From an uncultured Caulobacter sp. (GTDB lineage: Bacteria > Pseudomonadota > Alphaproteobacteria > Caulobacterales > Caulobacteraceae): a stretch of DNA of 64,000 nucleotides. Shown here in pieces: positions 1-10,187 of the stretch. The notes beneath the pieces are model-generated. The model was not told where the DNA came from, did not search any database, and worked only from the letters and a program-made list of their open reading frames with translations. The position numbers and the translations under genes are program-made. The stretch lies in assembly GCA_937925635.1 (NCBI GenBank), contig CALALX010000062.1, forward strand, positions 1 through 64,000, read 5' to 3'. The stretch's first letter is position 1. Each line of letters opens with the position of its first letter.

Positions 1-1
1 C

Positions 2-1387
2 AAGGGCCGACTGATCCACGTCAACGTGAACTATCGCTACAAGCCGGACGAGGTGTTCTACATCTTCGACGACTCTGATGCGCAAACAGTAGTCTACGGC
101 TCCGAATTTCGGGACACCATCGTCCAGATCAAGAATGGTCTGTCCAAGGTCCGGACCTTCATCGAGATCAGCGAGGACGGAACGACCGCACCGTTCGCGG
201 AGTTCTATGAAGCCCTCGCCATGGAGGGGGACGGAGCGCCGCTGGAGATCGAGCGTTCGCCCGACGATCTGCTGTTCATCTACACCGGCGGGACAACCGG
301 AATGCCGAAGGGGGTTATGTGGCGCCATCAAGACCTCCGCGAAGCCCAACTTGACGCGGTTCGCCGGCTCGGCCCCGCGCCGGAGACCCTGAGCGAACAC
401 CTAGAATTCATCAGGATCAACGGACCCGGCAATCGCACCTTGCCCGCCTGTCCGATGATGCACGGAACTGGCCTGATCACCGCCATCGGCTGCATGATGA
501 GCGGCGGTTGCGTGGTCACCCTGCCAAGCCCCTCGTTCGACGCCGATGAGCTCTGGTCGACTGTGTCGAACCGCAAGGTGCAGTCGATCGCCATCGTCGG
601 CGACGCCTTCGCCAAGCCCATGCTCAAGGCGCTCGACGAGAGACCTGGACTGTACGACGCCTCAAGCCTGATCTCGATCGTCTCCTCCGGGGTGATGTGG
701 AGCCGCGAGGTCAAGGCGGGTCTGTTGCGCCACATTCCGCAGGTGGTCCTGATGGATTCTTTCGGCGCTTCCGAAGCCCTAGGCTTCGGGTCCTCGGCGA
801 TGACCAAGGACGGGGAGGTCCGAACGGCGACCTTCCAGATCGGCGAGCGGTGCAAGGTCTTCGACGAGAGCGATGTGCCGGTGGAGCCCGGGAGCGGCAA
901 GTCCGGGATCATCGCCATCGGCGGCCCAATTCCCGTGGGCTATTACAAGGATCCGAAGAAGACGGCCGAGACCTTCCGCACCATCGGAGGCCAGCGATAC
1001 TCCATCCCCGGCGACTGGTGCACGGTGGATGCCAGCGGCGCCATGACCCTGCTGGGCCGCGGCAGCGCCTGTATCAACACCGCGGGCGAGAAGGTTTACC
1101 CGGAGGAGGTCGAAGAGGCCCTGAAGACTCACGCGGGCGTCGATGACGCCCTGGTGGTCGGCGTGCCGGACGACAAGTGGGGCCAGTCCGTGACGGCCGT
1201 CGTCGTGCTGGCCAAGGGCGCCTCGTTTGACGAGGACGAACTTAGGCGGCACGTGCGCGCCGCCTTGGCCGGCTACAAGACCCCCAAGCGCGTCCTGCTG
1301 GCCGAGGTTCCGCTGCGGGCTTCAAATGGCAAGGCTGACTACAAGGCGGTCACGGACTTTGCCCGCAGAAATCTTGGGCTGATTTGA
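2..1387 (+). CDS. Acyl-CoA synthetase (AMP-forming), 5'-truncated by window edge
   Basis: Activates a carboxylic acid through an acyl-adenylate and transfers it to CoA. The frame is open to the window edge, and residues before the GTG at 26 (LIHVNVNYRY) still match the family, so the true start lies upstream. Visible motifs are the P-loop YTGGTTGMPKG, the hinge region GRGSACINTAGEKVYPEEVE and the C-terminal catalytic lysine in NGKADY. The middle part (VGDAFAKPML) resembles the FadD17/FadD19-like steroid or long-chain acyl-CoA ligases. It is followed after 99 bp by a flavin monooxygenase on the same strand, which suggests a catabolic operon for a cyclic or steroid-like substrate. The family is certain; the substrate is inference. 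Confidence 0.9.
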   Translation, partial: KGRLIHVNVNYRYKPDEVFYIFDDSDAQTVVYGSEFRDTIVQIKNGLSKVRTFIEISEDGTTAPFAEFYEALAMEGDGAPLEIERSPDDLLFIYTGGTTGMPKGVMWRHQDLREAQLDAVRRLGPAPETLSEHLEFIRINGPGNRTLPACPMMHGTGLITAIGCMMSGGCVVTLPSPSFDADELWSTVSNRKVQSIAIVGDAFAKPMLKALDERPGLYDASSLISIVSSGVMWSREVKAGLLRHIPQVVLMDSFGASEALGFGSSAMTKDGEVRTATFQIGERCKVFDESDVPVEPGSGKSGIIAIGGPIPVGYYKDPKKTAETFRTIGGQRYSIPGDWCTVDASGAMTLLGRGSACINTAGEKVYPEEVEEALKTHAGVDDALVVGVPDDKWGQSVTAVVVLAKGASFDEDELRRHVRAALAGYKTPKRVLLAEVPLRASNGKADYKAVTDFARRNLGLI

Positions 1388-1483
1388 AGAGACATTGAGA
1401 AGCCCCATCGGGCTTGCTGATCAAGTGAACAGAACCTGACGATCCATTCAACGTCGGCCGCAGCGCCGTGAACAGGGCAATAA

Positions 1484-3172
<1,689 letters not shown>

Positions 3173-3438
3173 CGGCGTCCTGATCACAACAATGCGGCGA
3201 AGCTGAATTCGGGTGAGCCGCTGGAGATCTGCGAGAGGTGATAGACAGATGGCGTAACGGTCAGACCGGCGGCCTGGAGATCCTGGTTCTAAATGCGGCG
3301 CTTGACGCCGAGGCTTTTATGAGGACCCGGGACGCGCGGATATCCATCTTGGCCAGGGCCCGACTCTGAGACCGGATACGTTGATGCAGACCGCTCACGT
3401 CGTCAGGACAACACCCTTGCGGACGGGGCGGGCCATAC

Positions 3439-3606
3439 GTTTTTGAAGCTGAGATCGTGGGCGTGCAGGAACTCCCAGACCGAGCGCCGATCCACCTTCA
3501 GCCCGCGCTCCGCGAGCAGTTCCTCCACCAGCTGACTGATGGTGAAGGCCCGTTCCCGGCAGCGCGCGATGAGCCATTCGGCATGCTCGTCGCGCAAGGG
3601 TGCGAA
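3439..3606 (-). mobile_element. IS630-family transposase fragment (helix-turn-helix end)
   Basis: A minus-strand frame reads FAPLRDEHAEWL and later RRSVWEFLHAHDLSFKN, which matches the N-terminal winged-helix region of IS630-type transposases. Similarity stops abruptly after LSFKN, and no DDE catalytic domain follows. At its other end it runs straight into an IS110 fragment in a different frame. It is a dead remnant. Bases 3173-3438, between it and the monooxygenase, hold no gene I can recognise. Confidence 0.75.
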
Positions 3607-3776
3607 CCGCCGCAGGCCTCGATCGCGACCTCGACGGGATCGAGCTTTGCAAAGAAGGCCACCACGTCTCTGCGTCGAAGCTTTCGGCGCAAGACGGGTT
3701 GCTCGGCTGCGTTCACCCCGTGAAGCTGGAAATTGTGCTTCGACGTATCCATACCAATTCGGCTAATCTGTTCCAC
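3600..3776 (-). mobile_element. IS110-family transposase fragment (N-terminus)
   Basis: A minus-strand ORF starts with MEQISRIGMDTSKHNFQLHG and continues to VAIEACGGSH, the typical N-terminal RuvC-like (DEDD) region of IS110 transposases, including the first catalytic aspartate (GMDTSK) and the IEACGG segment. After about 60 residues the similarity ends inside codons shared with an IS630 fragment, so the rest of the gene is lost. The presumed upstream non-coding end of the element lies at positions above 3776. Confidence 0.8.
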
Positions 3777-3844
3777 GGACGGTCTCCTTGCCTGCGATCT
3801 GCAACGATCTCAGTCTGGCACATCGATGCCGTCGGGGACCGTCC
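3777..3844. repeat. Inverted repeat upstream of the IS110 fragment
   Basis: GGACGGTCTCC (3777-3787) and GGGGACCGTCC (3834-3844) pair at 10 of 11 positions around a 46-nt loop. This is directly upstream of the IS110 start codon on the minus strand, where IS110 elements carry their non-coding left end. It may be a remnant of that end; no function is shown. Confidence 0.45.
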
Positions 3845-3846
3845 AC

Positions 3847-4264
3847 CCCAACAGCATACCACCGCTGGCTGTCGATATCGCGGCGCGGGTCAAGGCGCTC
3901 ATCAACGCTGGCCATCGCGGCGAGGCGGTGGAGCTTTTCCAGAGCGAAGCGGTCGGCATCCCGCGGCCGGTCGTCGAACAGATGCGCAACGCACCTTTCC
4001 GGCCGGCGCTCGAAGCCATGGCACACGCTCTACTACGATCTCAGCGTCATGACGGCCGAGCCCGATCCGCGCTCGCTACTTGCTTCGATCACGACGTCGG
4101 CGCTCGTGATCGCAGGCGGCGACGGTCCGCCCTGGATTCGTCATAGCGCCGGGGTGATCGCCAAAGCGCTGCCCAACGGTTCGCATCTTTTAATCGCAGG
4201 CCTCACGCAAGACATCAAGGCGGAACTCCTAGCGCCGCCGATGAGTCGGTTCCTATCAACCTAA
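3847..4264 (+). pseudogene. Alpha/beta-hydrolase pseudogene (C-terminal part, frameshifted)
   Basis: The frame at about 3866-4026 reads VDIAARVKALINAGHRGEAVELF and then PALEAMAH. A second frame continues with TLYYDLSVM, SALVIAGGDGPPWIRHS and ends at the TAA of 4262-4264. Together they give the C-terminal half of an alpha/beta-hydrolase, of the type with a short lid and a C-terminal ALVIAGG strand. The break falls in the CA-rich run GCACACG at 4021-4027 and is explained by loss of one CA dinucleotide. The N-terminal half with the nucleophile is absent, replaced by the IS scar. The gene is therefore truncated and frameshifted. Confidence 0.75.
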
Positions 4265-4287
4265 CCAGGACTGTGCGAGGGGACCGC

Positions 4288-4387
4288 TTGGCAAACACGG
4301 TTTGCCAACGACGCCTGGAACAACATCGGCTGCGGTAAGAGCTTGCGCTTTCGACTTGGCAGTCGAAAGGCGAAAGGCACCTTCGCC
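4288..4387. repeat. Cluster of three stem-loops in a 312-bp gene-free stretch
   Basis: Three consecutive hairpins are visible. TTGGCAAAC/GTTTGCCAA (4288-4308) has 9-bp perfect arms and a 3-nt loop. CTTTCGACT/AGTCGAAAG (4348-4369) has 9-bp perfect arms and a 4-nt loop. GGCGAAAGG/CCTTCGCC (4369-4387) has one bulged base. No U-run follows, so simple terminators are unlikely. The rest of 4265-4576 shows no gene. Confidence 0.6.
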
Positions 4388-4576
4388 TGTTAATCACCGC
4401 TTCATGGCAAATCGTAGCGCAGCGGCGGGTTCCGCCCCGCTGCAGGCGGTGCTGGCGTAGAACAACGCTCCATTTCATAGTGCTCCAGCGGAAACGTAGT
4501 TATCAGTTTCATCAACGCTGGGGCGCCATTTCTTCTCCCTTCCGACGGACCTGCCCGACGGCGCCGGGAGACATCG

Positions 4577-5173
4577 ATGGACGACACCATTCTCGAAAGT
4601 CTTCGCACGGCGGCGGCCGAACGGCGGCTGGTCCGCATCCATCGGTCGGTCGACGATACGGCGGAGCGCGGCCAAGTGCTCGCCGTCGGCGGGGCGTTCG
4701 TCGCCATCGCGGTGGTCGACGACCGCCAGCGCTACGACGGCGTGCAGTGCTTCCGGCTGCAGGACGTCCGCGTGGTCGAGACCGATCCCTACGCGGCCTT
4801 CGCCGAGGCTGCGCTGGCGGCGCGCGGCGAGGTGCGGCCCGAGCTCGGCGAGGTCAGCCTTGAGAGCATTGGCGACCTGCTGCTGACGGCCAGCGCGGCC
4901 CATCCTCTGATCACCGTGCATTCCGAGGTCGAGGACCCGGACGCCTGCTTCATCGGCAGGGTGCTGAGCCTTGAGGGCGGCCTGCTGTGGCTGCGAGAGA
5001 TCGGTCCCGACGCCCTGTGGGACGACGAGCCTGAAGCGCACCGGATCGGCGAGATCACCCGCGTGGACTTCGGCGGCGACTACGAGCAGGCCCTGGCCCT
5101 GATCGGCGGAGAACCGCCGCAGAAGGCCGAGCGCGCGACGCCCCGCCTGCGCCTGGTCGCCGACAACAGCTAG
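4577..5173 (+). CDS. Hypothetical protein with an internal duplication
   Basis: 198 aa, no signal peptide or membrane segment. The start is supported by GGGAG six bases upstream of the ATG. The protein consists of two related halves of about 55-60 residues. Residues about 18-70 read LVRIHRSVDD..GQVLAVGG..VRVVETD and residues about 112-170 read LITVHSEVED..GRVLSLEG..TRVDFGGDY, so each half has the pattern of a small beta-barrel. This suggests a duplicated Sm-like or SH3-like domain, but I do not recognise the family. Its stop overlaps the stop of the convergent DUF2306 gene by two bases. Confidence 0.8.
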   Translation: MDDTILESLRTAAAERRLVRIHRSVDDTAERGQVLAVGGAFVAIAVVDDRQRYDGVQCFRLQDVRVVETDPYAAFAEAALAARGEVRPELGEVSLESIGDLLLTASAAHPLITVHSEVEDPDACFIGRVLSLEGGLLWLREIGPDALWDDEPEAHRIGEITRVDFGGDYEQALALIGGEPPQKAERATPRLRLVADNS

Positions 5174-5808
5174 GCCCGTCGGGGCGAGCGCCGTCGCAGC
5201 CACACCTCGGCGATCAGGATGTTGGGGACCCAGCACAGCCAGGCGATGGCGCGGTAGCTGTCCTCCATCGGGACCGGGACCAGCATCGACAGCGGCAGGT
5301 AGAGGCGCAGGGTCACCGCGGCCAGGGTCAGGGCCCAGGAGCGGATCATCCAGCGGCGGTGCTCGTCGAAGCGGCGCTCCATCGCGGTGCGGAGGCCGAG
5401 GGCCGTCGTGACGAGCCAGAGCACCGCAAGCAGGCCGAAGCCCAGGCCGCCGATCGGTCCGCTCGACGTCCCGAAGGCCAGCACCAGGCCGGCGATCCCG
5501 CCCTCCACGCACCCCAGCACGTAGAGCCGGCCCGTCCAGCGGTGGATCGCCGGCCAGCGCCGCCGCACCGACGGCAGGAACTGCAGCCAGCCGATCATCA
5601 GCGCCGTCGCCCCGCCGGCGACATGGGCCGCGAGCCAGGGCCGGGCGAACAGGTTCTCCATGACGTTGGGCGCCAAGGGCCCGACCTGCGGCAAATAGCG
5701 GTAGGAGACCAGCGCCACCGCCACGGCCAGGAAGGCCGCGGTCGCCTGGAACGCCCTCGTCCCCCAGCCACGGCCGCCCTGCTTCGTCATCGCGTTCACC
5801 GTCGTCAT
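5170..5808 (-). CDS. DUF2306 family integral membrane protein
   Basis: 212 aa with about six or seven hydrophobic segments. The arrangement LAAHVAGGATALMIGWLQFLP, RRRWPAIHRWTGRLYV and RRFDEHRRWMIRSWALT matches DUF2306 membrane proteins, which have histidines at the helix ends and no established function. The ATG at 5808 is preferred because GGAGCGCGAACG lies just before it and because a longer reading would run into the divergent gene. It is divergent from a LytTR-type membrane regulator across 100 bp. DUF2306 genes paired with LytTR regulators suggest that the regulator controls this gene, which is inference. Confidence 0.85.
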   Translation of the reverse strand: MTTVNAMTKQGGRGWGTRAFQATAAFLAVAVALVSYRYLPQVGPLAPNVMENLFARPWLAAHVAGGATALMIGWLQFLPSVRRRWPAIHRWTGRLYVLGCVEGGIAGLVLAFGTSSGPIGGLGFGLLAVLWLVTTALGLRTAMERRFDEHRRWMIRSWALTLAAVTLRLYLPLSMLVPVPMEDSYRAIAWLCWVPNILIAEVWLRRRSPRRA

Positions 5809-5902
5809 CGTTCGCGCTCCGTCTCGACGCCGCCGTGATTGCCGTCGGCGGCGCGCCCGGCTAGGCCTGTCTTCGCGAACGGCGCCGTCACTGCGCGAAC
5901 GG
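5809..5902. promoter_or_regulatory. Candidate LytTR operator between DUF2306 and LytTR genes
   Basis: CGCGAACGG occurs twice on the plus strand, at 5874-5882 and 5894-5902, with start points 20 bp apart (two helical turns). A related CGCGAACG lies on the minus strand just before the DUF2306 start (about 5809-5816). LytTR domains bind paired 9-bp direct repeats about 21 bp apart, and the reverse complement here (TCCGTTCGC) fits most of the usual consensus. The second copy touches the GGAG of the LytTR gene, which would allow autoregulation. Confidence 0.5.
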
Positions 5903-5908
5903 AGCGGC

Positions 5909-6706
5909 ATGGGACCCGGACCGACGATCAGCGCGATCAGCAGGAAGGCGTCGCCGCGCGCGCCCTGGGTGCGTCGACTTGCGATCGAGGTCGGCGTGCT
6001 CGCCGCCATGGGGCTGGCGGTCGGCGCGCTGGCCCCCTTCGGATCGGACGACATGCCGATCGCCAAACGCTACGGCTACTGGCTGGCCAACCTCCTGGGA
6101 GGCGGATTGATCGGCGTCGCCGTCGACGAAGGCCTGGCGTGGCGACTGACCTCGCCCTGGCGGCGGGTGCTGGCCACGGCCGTGCTGATGACGCCGCTGG
6201 TCACGCTGTTCGTCACCGGCATGATGCGTCTCACCTTCGGCATGGCTCCCGGCGCGCACGGCTATGTCACCCTGCTCTGGCAGGTGTTCGCCATCTCGCT
6301 GCCGGCCATGACGGTGCGGTCGCTGGTCTGGCGGCGGCCGACGGTGCGGGTCGAGACCCGGACGGTCATCGCCCCGCCCATGCCCGAGGCGGAGGCCGCC
6401 TTCAGGCGACGGCTGTCGGCCAAGCGCCGCGCGGCCCGGCTGATCGCCGTCGAGGCCCACGACCACTACCTGCGGGTCCATACCGACGCCGGGGTCGAAC
6501 TGGTCGCCGCGCGCATGGCCGACGCCCTGGACGAACTGGCCGGGGCGCACGGCTATCGCACTCATCGCTCCTGGTGGGTGGCCGCCGACGCCATCGAGGC
6601 GGTGCTCTGGCGGCGCGGGACGGGCGAGGCGCGGCTGGTCGGCGGGCTGGTCGCGCCGGTCAGCCGGGCGCAGGCGCCGACGCTCAGGGACGCGGGTTGG
6701 ATCTAG
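5909..6706 (+). CDS. Membrane-anchored LytTR DNA-binding regulator
   Basis: 265 aa. The N-terminal half has about four transmembrane helices (within residues 25-150). The C-terminal 100 residues are a LytTR domain, with [19 protein letters not shown] and [19 protein letters not shown] being its characteristic strands. It lacks a receiver domain, so it is a membrane-bound transcription factor rather than a standard response regulator. GGAG lies four bases before the ATG. It is divergent from a DUF2306 membrane protein gene and probably senses a membrane signal to control it. The 3' end overlaps the convergent MobA-like gene by 23 bp. Confidence 0.88.
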   Translation: MGPGPTISAISRKASPRAPWVRRLAIEVGVLAAMGLAVGALAPFGSDDMPIAKRYGYWLANLLGGGLIGVAVDEGLAWRLTSPWRRVLATAVLMTPLVTLFVTGMMRLTFGMAPGAHGYVTLLWQVFAISLPAMTVRSLVWRRPTVRVETRTVIAPPMPEAEAAFRRRLSAKRRAARLIAVEAHDHYLRVHTDAGVELVAARMADALDELAGAHGYRTHRSWWVAADAIEAVLWRRGTGEARLVGGLVAPVSRAQAPTLRDAGWI

Positions 6707-7241
6707 CCGCAAGTTCGGCCAACAACACGGCCCGTTCCGCCGGTGTGTTGGCCCCGCGCAGTCGGACCTGGGCCTCCGCCGGACACGGCGGGCGCCCGAC
6801 GCCGCTTCGCGCCACCAGCCGGGCCAGCGCCCCGCCCGCCTCGGCCTCGGCCGGCAGCGCGGCCAGATCGACCACCAGCGGCAGGTGCAGACCCTCGAAC
6901 GCCGCGCCCGGCGACGGGGCGGCCAGCAGCGGCGCCAGGTCTTCCGGGGTCAAGGTCGGCGCGTCGACGGCCAGCACCAGCGCCCGGTCGCAACCGGCCC
7001 CCAGCAGCGCCCGGGCCCCGGCCATGACCCCGCCGACGGGGCCGCTTCCCGGCGGATCCTCCGAGATGCGCGGCAGGCCATGGTCGGCGACGCCGATCTC
7101 CACGACAATCTCCGCCCCCGCGGCCCGGGCGAGGGCGGCCACGCGGTCGATCGCCCGCACCCCCAACCAGTCCAGCCCGGCCTTGTCCTGGCCCATCCGG
7201 GTCGAGCCGCCGCCGCTCAGGATCATCGCGCCCAGTCGCAT
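6684..7241 (-). CDS. MobA-like nucleotidyltransferase (molybdenum cofactor guanylyltransferase type)
   Basis: 185 aa. The N-terminal signature [19 protein letters not shown] is the nucleotide-binding loop (LxGGxSxRMGxDK) of MobA-like transferases, which attach a nucleotide to molybdopterin or to a sugar. The acidic [13 protein letters not shown] motif binds the metal. The ATG at 7241 gives the family N-terminus MRLGAMIL; upstream codons do not match. No other molybdenum cofactor gene is nearby, so MobA is likely but not certain. Confidence 0.8.
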   Translation of the reverse strand: MRLGAMILSGGGSTRMGQDKAGLDWLGVRAIDRVAALARAAGAEIVVEIGVADHGLPRISEDPPGSGPVGGVMAGARALLGAGCDRALVLAVDAPTLTPEDLAPLLAAPSPGAAFEGLHLPLVVDLAALPAEAEAGGALARLVARSGVGRPPCPAEAQVRLRGANTPAERAVLLAELAARSNPRP

Positions 7242-7296
7242 GGTCTTCTGATGGCGCCGCGCCGACGCTTTCACCAGCCTTCTGTCGCCGCCGTCG

Positions 7297-7722
7297 CTAG
7301 GACTTGGGATTCCAGCCGGTCTCGACGGGGCTGTCGAAGGTGGCCGCGATCGCCTGGACCTCGGGTTCGAAGTCTTCCATCGCCTGGATGCGGCGAATCT
7401 CGATGGTCTCGGTCTCCGAGCCAGGGCAGCGCTTGGCCCATTCGGTCGCCTCGTCCAGCGAATCAACTTCGATGATCCAGAAGCCGCCGAGCACCTCCTT
7501 GGCCTCGGCGAAGGGCCCGTCGGTGACCACGGGCTTGCCGGTGGCGAAGGAAATGCGGCGGCCGGTCGACGGCGGATGCAGGCCCTCGAGCGCGCGCAGG
7601 ATCCCCGCGTCCTGGAGCTGCTGGTTGTAGGCCATCATGGCCTCGACCCGGTCGACCGGCAGGTCGAGCTCGGGGCCGGCGGACTCGTAGCCGGCGGGGA
7701 TCATCAGCATCATGAAGCGCAT
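7297..7722 (-). CDS. YCII/DGPF-domain protein
   Basis: 141 aa cytosolic protein starting [16 protein letters not shown] with a strong site AGAGGAAAA before the ATG. The sequence [20 protein letters not shown] contains the DGPF motif that names this family, and [14 protein letters not shown] and the C-terminal EIRRI are also typical. DGPF/YCII proteins are small ferredoxin-fold proteins often found beside ECF sigma factors. No sigma factor gene is adjacent here, so its partner is unknown. Confidence 0.88.
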   Translation of the reverse strand: MRFMMLMIPAGYESAGPELDLPVDRVEAMMAYNQQLQDAGILRALEGLHPPSTGRRISFATGKPVVTDGPFAEAKEVLGGFWIIEVDSLDEATEWAKRCPGSETETIEIRRIQAMEDFEPEVQAIAATFDSPVETGWNPKS

Positions 7723-7819
7723 GGTCTTTTCCTCTCTCGGGATCGGGCAGGAGCGCCGGACTTCGCAGGGACGACGATCCGACGGCGGCGATCCCGACAT
7801 TTCGCCGGTGGGCGACGCA

Positions 7820-7847
7820 AAAAGAAAAGGGCCGCTCGCGCGGCCCT
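7820..7847 (-). terminator. Rho-independent terminator of the DUF2846 gene
   Basis: AGGGCCGC/GCGGCCCT (7828-7847) is a perfect 8-bp stem with a 4-nt loop. On the minus strand it is followed by TTTTCTTTTT. It lies about 26 bp beyond the stop of the minus-strand gene ending at 7873. Confidence 0.85.
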
Positions 7848-7872
7848 CTCCCCGATCCTCGCTGCGGAAGTG

Positions 7873-8415
7873 TCACTTGGCGTCCGGCGACCACTTCGAT
7901 GGCTTCATCTTGCCGGCGATGGCGTCGAAGGCTTCCTTCGACGACGGCGTCAGGTTCGGTCGTCCGGCGAGAACGCCCACCGAGATGCCGAACTGCAGAT
8001 AATAGACCTCGCCTTCCTCGACCTCGATCGGGGTGACGTCCTTGGTCTCGGAGTGCACGACGAACTCGTGCAGGCCCGGCGTGAAGTCGATGGCGAAATA
8101 GACGCCGTTGCTCAGCTTGCCGAGCTCGGCCTCGCCTTCGCGGACCTTGAAGCTCAGGGCGGCGCCCATCAGCTTCGACTGGCGGAAGAACACCACCTGG
8201 CCCTTGCCCGGGGCAGGCTTGCCGAGTTCGACCGGCGTCGCGGCGGCCGGAGCGGTGGGCGCCTCGGCGGCCGGAGCTTCGGCGGCGACGGGCCCGCCGG
8301 GGCTGGACGCTTCGGCCGGAGCGGCGGCATCCTGGGCCCAGGCGCCGGCGGCGAAGGCCGAGGCGGCGAGCAGCATAGCGGCGCCCAGAGCGGCGCTGCG
8401 GTAGGTCATGGTCAT
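7873..8415 (-). CDS. Secreted DUF2846-family protein
   Basis: 180 aa. A signal peptide with likely cleavage after AGAWA (about residue 27) is followed by an alanine/proline/glutamate-rich linker to about residue 60. The DUF2846 core follows: GKGQVVFFRQSKLMGAA, VYFAIDFTPGLHEF and EEGEVYYLQFGIS. DUF2846 proteins are small periplasmic or lipid-anchored beta proteins without known activity. AGGA precedes the ATG. The upstream gene on the same strand ends 5 bases away and encodes another secreted protein with the same kind of linker, so the two are probably co-transcribed. A strong terminator follows. Confidence 0.85.
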   Translation of the reverse strand: MTMTYRSAALGAAMLLAASAFAAGAWAQDAAAPAEASSPGGPVAAEAPAAEAPTAPAAATPVELGKPAPGKGQVVFFRQSKLMGAALSFKVREGEAELGKLSNGVYFAIDFTPGLHEFVVHSETKDVTPIEVEEGEVYYLQFGISVGVLAGRPNLTPSSKEAFDAIAGKMKPSKWSPDAK

Positions 8416-8420
8416 AGTCG

Positions 8421-9077
8421 TTATTCCTGCTTGGGAGCGTCGGTGGAGACGACGGCCGATTCGGCCGCCGGCGCCGACGCGGGGTCCGCGACCGGCGAAA
8501 GGGTGATCGCCGCGGCGAGCTTGGCATTCGCGAGCGTGCCTGCGGGCAGTTCGACGTGACCGCCCTGGATCAGGAACCCGACGATCGGAGAGACCATGCC
8601 GAGGGTCAGGGCTGCGGTACTGTTGTCGTTGCCGGCGCGCCCAAGCTTCATGCCCTTCAGCGGAATCCGCTGCCCATTGTATTCGAGGTATCGCGCGGCG
8701 AGGAGCAGCTCGCCAGGCTTGCCACCGAAGCTCGGAGGCGCGGAATGCACCACCTCGCCACCACCGGCGATGCCCGCGGGCAGGACAGTTCCGCCGTCGA
8801 TGACCAGCGGTTCAGCGAGACGGATCTCGAACTTGTCGCCACGCTTGATCGTCTTTGAGCTGATGATCGGCACGATGGCCAGCTGAACGATGGTGTCCTT
8901 CGGCGCCATGCAGCAGACCGCGGGCGCGGCGGGCTCGCTCGGCTGCGCCTCGACGGCCGGCCCAGCCTCCGGCGCGGCCGCGCCGGCGAGTGGAACGGCC
9001 GCAGGCTCCTGCGCCAGTGCAGGCGCGCAACCGAGAACGAGCGGCAGCACCGCTCTCGCAAAAATGTAGCGTCGCAT
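8421..9077 (-). CDS. Secreted protein of unknown function
   Basis: 218 aa. A signal peptide (residues 1-22, cleavage after PALA) is followed by an Ala/Pro/Glu-rich linker, then a cysteine pair (AVCCMAP, about residues 53-59). The mature part is beta-rich: [22 protein letters not shown], then [14 protein letters not shown], which resembles domains that regulate assembly or stability of envelope structures. I do not recognise a named family. The ATG at 9077 is preceded by GGGGGAG. It is the first gene of a two-gene operon with the DUF2846 gene. Confidence 0.75.
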   Translation of the reverse strand: MRRYIFARAVLPLVLGCAPALAQEPAAVPLAGAAAPEAGPAVEAQPSEPAAPAVCCMAPKDTIVQLAIVPIISSKTIKRGDKFEIRLAEPLVIDGGTVLPAGIAGGGEVVHSAPPSFGGKPGELLLAARYLEYNGQRIPLKGMKLGRAGNDNSTAALTLGMVSPIVGFLIQGGHVELPAGTLANAKLAAAITLSPVADPASAPAAESAVVSTDAPKQE

Positions 9078-9260
9078 CGGCTCCCCCCGCCGTTGTGAGG
9101 CAACGGCGTAGCCGAACACCGGTCGACTGCCAAGCAAATCCCGGATACCCGCGTTCAGCCTTGCCGGGCGACCCATCCTACCCCATCTGTGCGGTCGACG
9201 TTTGGCCGCGCCCCGAAGAGGGATCGCCTGGCCGACAGACGCAATCATCCGGGGACAAGA

Positions 9261-10187
9261 GTGCAGCCCATCATTTCCGTGGAAGGTCTGTCGAAGACCT
9301 ATGCCGGAGGATTCGAAGCGCTGAAGCGCGTCGACCTCGAGATCCGGCGGGGCGAGATCTTCGCCCTGCTGGGCCCCAACGGCGCCGGCAAGACGACGCT
9401 GATCAGCATCATCTGCGGCATCGTCAACGCCTCGACCGGCACGGTGACGGCTGACGGCCACGACATCCGCCGCGACTACCGCGCGGCCCGCTCGGCGATC
9501 GGTCTGGTGCCGCAGGAGTTGCACACCGACGCCTTCGAGACCGTCTGGGCGACGGTCAGTTTCAGCCGCGGCCTGTTCGGCAAGCCGAGGAACGACGCCT
9601 ACCTGGAGAAGATCCTGCGGGACCTCAGCCTCTGGGACAAGAAGGACAGCAAGATCATGGCCCTGTCCGGCGGCATGAAGCGCCGGGTGATGATCGCCAA
9701 GGCGCTGAGCCACGAGCCCAAGATCCTGTTCCTCGACGAGCCCACCGCCGGCGTCGACGTCGAGCTGCGTCGCGACATGTGGGAGATGGTCCGGGGCCTG
9801 CGGGAGAGCGGCGTCACCATCATCCTGACCACCCACTACATCGAGGAAGCCGAAGAGATGGCCGACCGCATCGGGGTGATCCGCAAGGGCGAGATCATCC
9901 TGGTCGAGGACAAGCATGTCCTGATGCGCAAGCTCGGCCGCAAGAGCCTGACCCTGCAGCTGCGCGATCCCCTGCAGGCCATCCCGGCGGGCCTGGACGA
10001 CTTCGACCTCGCTCTCAGCAACGACGGGACCCATCTGGTCTACGGCTTCGACACCCAGGCCCAGGACACCCGCATCGCCGACTTGTTGCGACGGCTGCAC
10101 GAGGCCGGCGTCGACTTCAGCGATCTCAACACCGAGGAGAGCTCCCTCGAGGACATCTTCGTCAGCCTCGTGAGGGCGCCGCAATGA
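9261..10187 (+). CDS. ABC-2 type exporter, ATP-binding protein
   Basis: 308 aa ATPase. Walker A GPNGAGKT, signature LSGGMKRR, Walker [14 protein letters not shown] and the H-loop [11 protein letters not shown] are all present. The C-terminal extension of about 80 residues is typical of the DrrA/NodI/CcmA-like subfamily that drives ABC-2 permeases. The GTG at 9261 is preferred because GGGGA lies just upstream and [12 protein letters not shown] is the normal N-terminus. The permease gene starts in an ATGA overlap with its stop. The substrate is unknown; drug, lipid or polysaccharide export are possible. Confidence 0.93.
   Translation: MQPIISVEGLSKTYAGGFEALKRVDLEIRRGEIFALLGPNGAGKTTLISIICGIVNASTGTVTADGHDIRRDYRAARSAIGLVPQELHTDAFETVWATVSFSRGLFGKPRNDAYLEKILRDLSLWDKKDSKIMALSGGMKRRVMIAKALSHEPKILFLDEPTAGVDVELRRDMWEMVRGLRESGVTIILTTHYIEEAEEMADRIGVIRKGEIILVEDKHVLMRKLGRKSLTLQLRDPLQAIPAGLDDFDLALSNDGTHLVYGFDTQAQDTRIADLLRRLHEAGVDFSDLNTEESSLEDIFVSLVRAPQ

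Noticed and set aside
8421..10184. A 587-codon minus-strand frame
   Set aside because: Only its last 218 codons (8421-9077) have a signal peptide and a ribosome-binding site; the rest is antisense to the ABC exporter ATPase gene.
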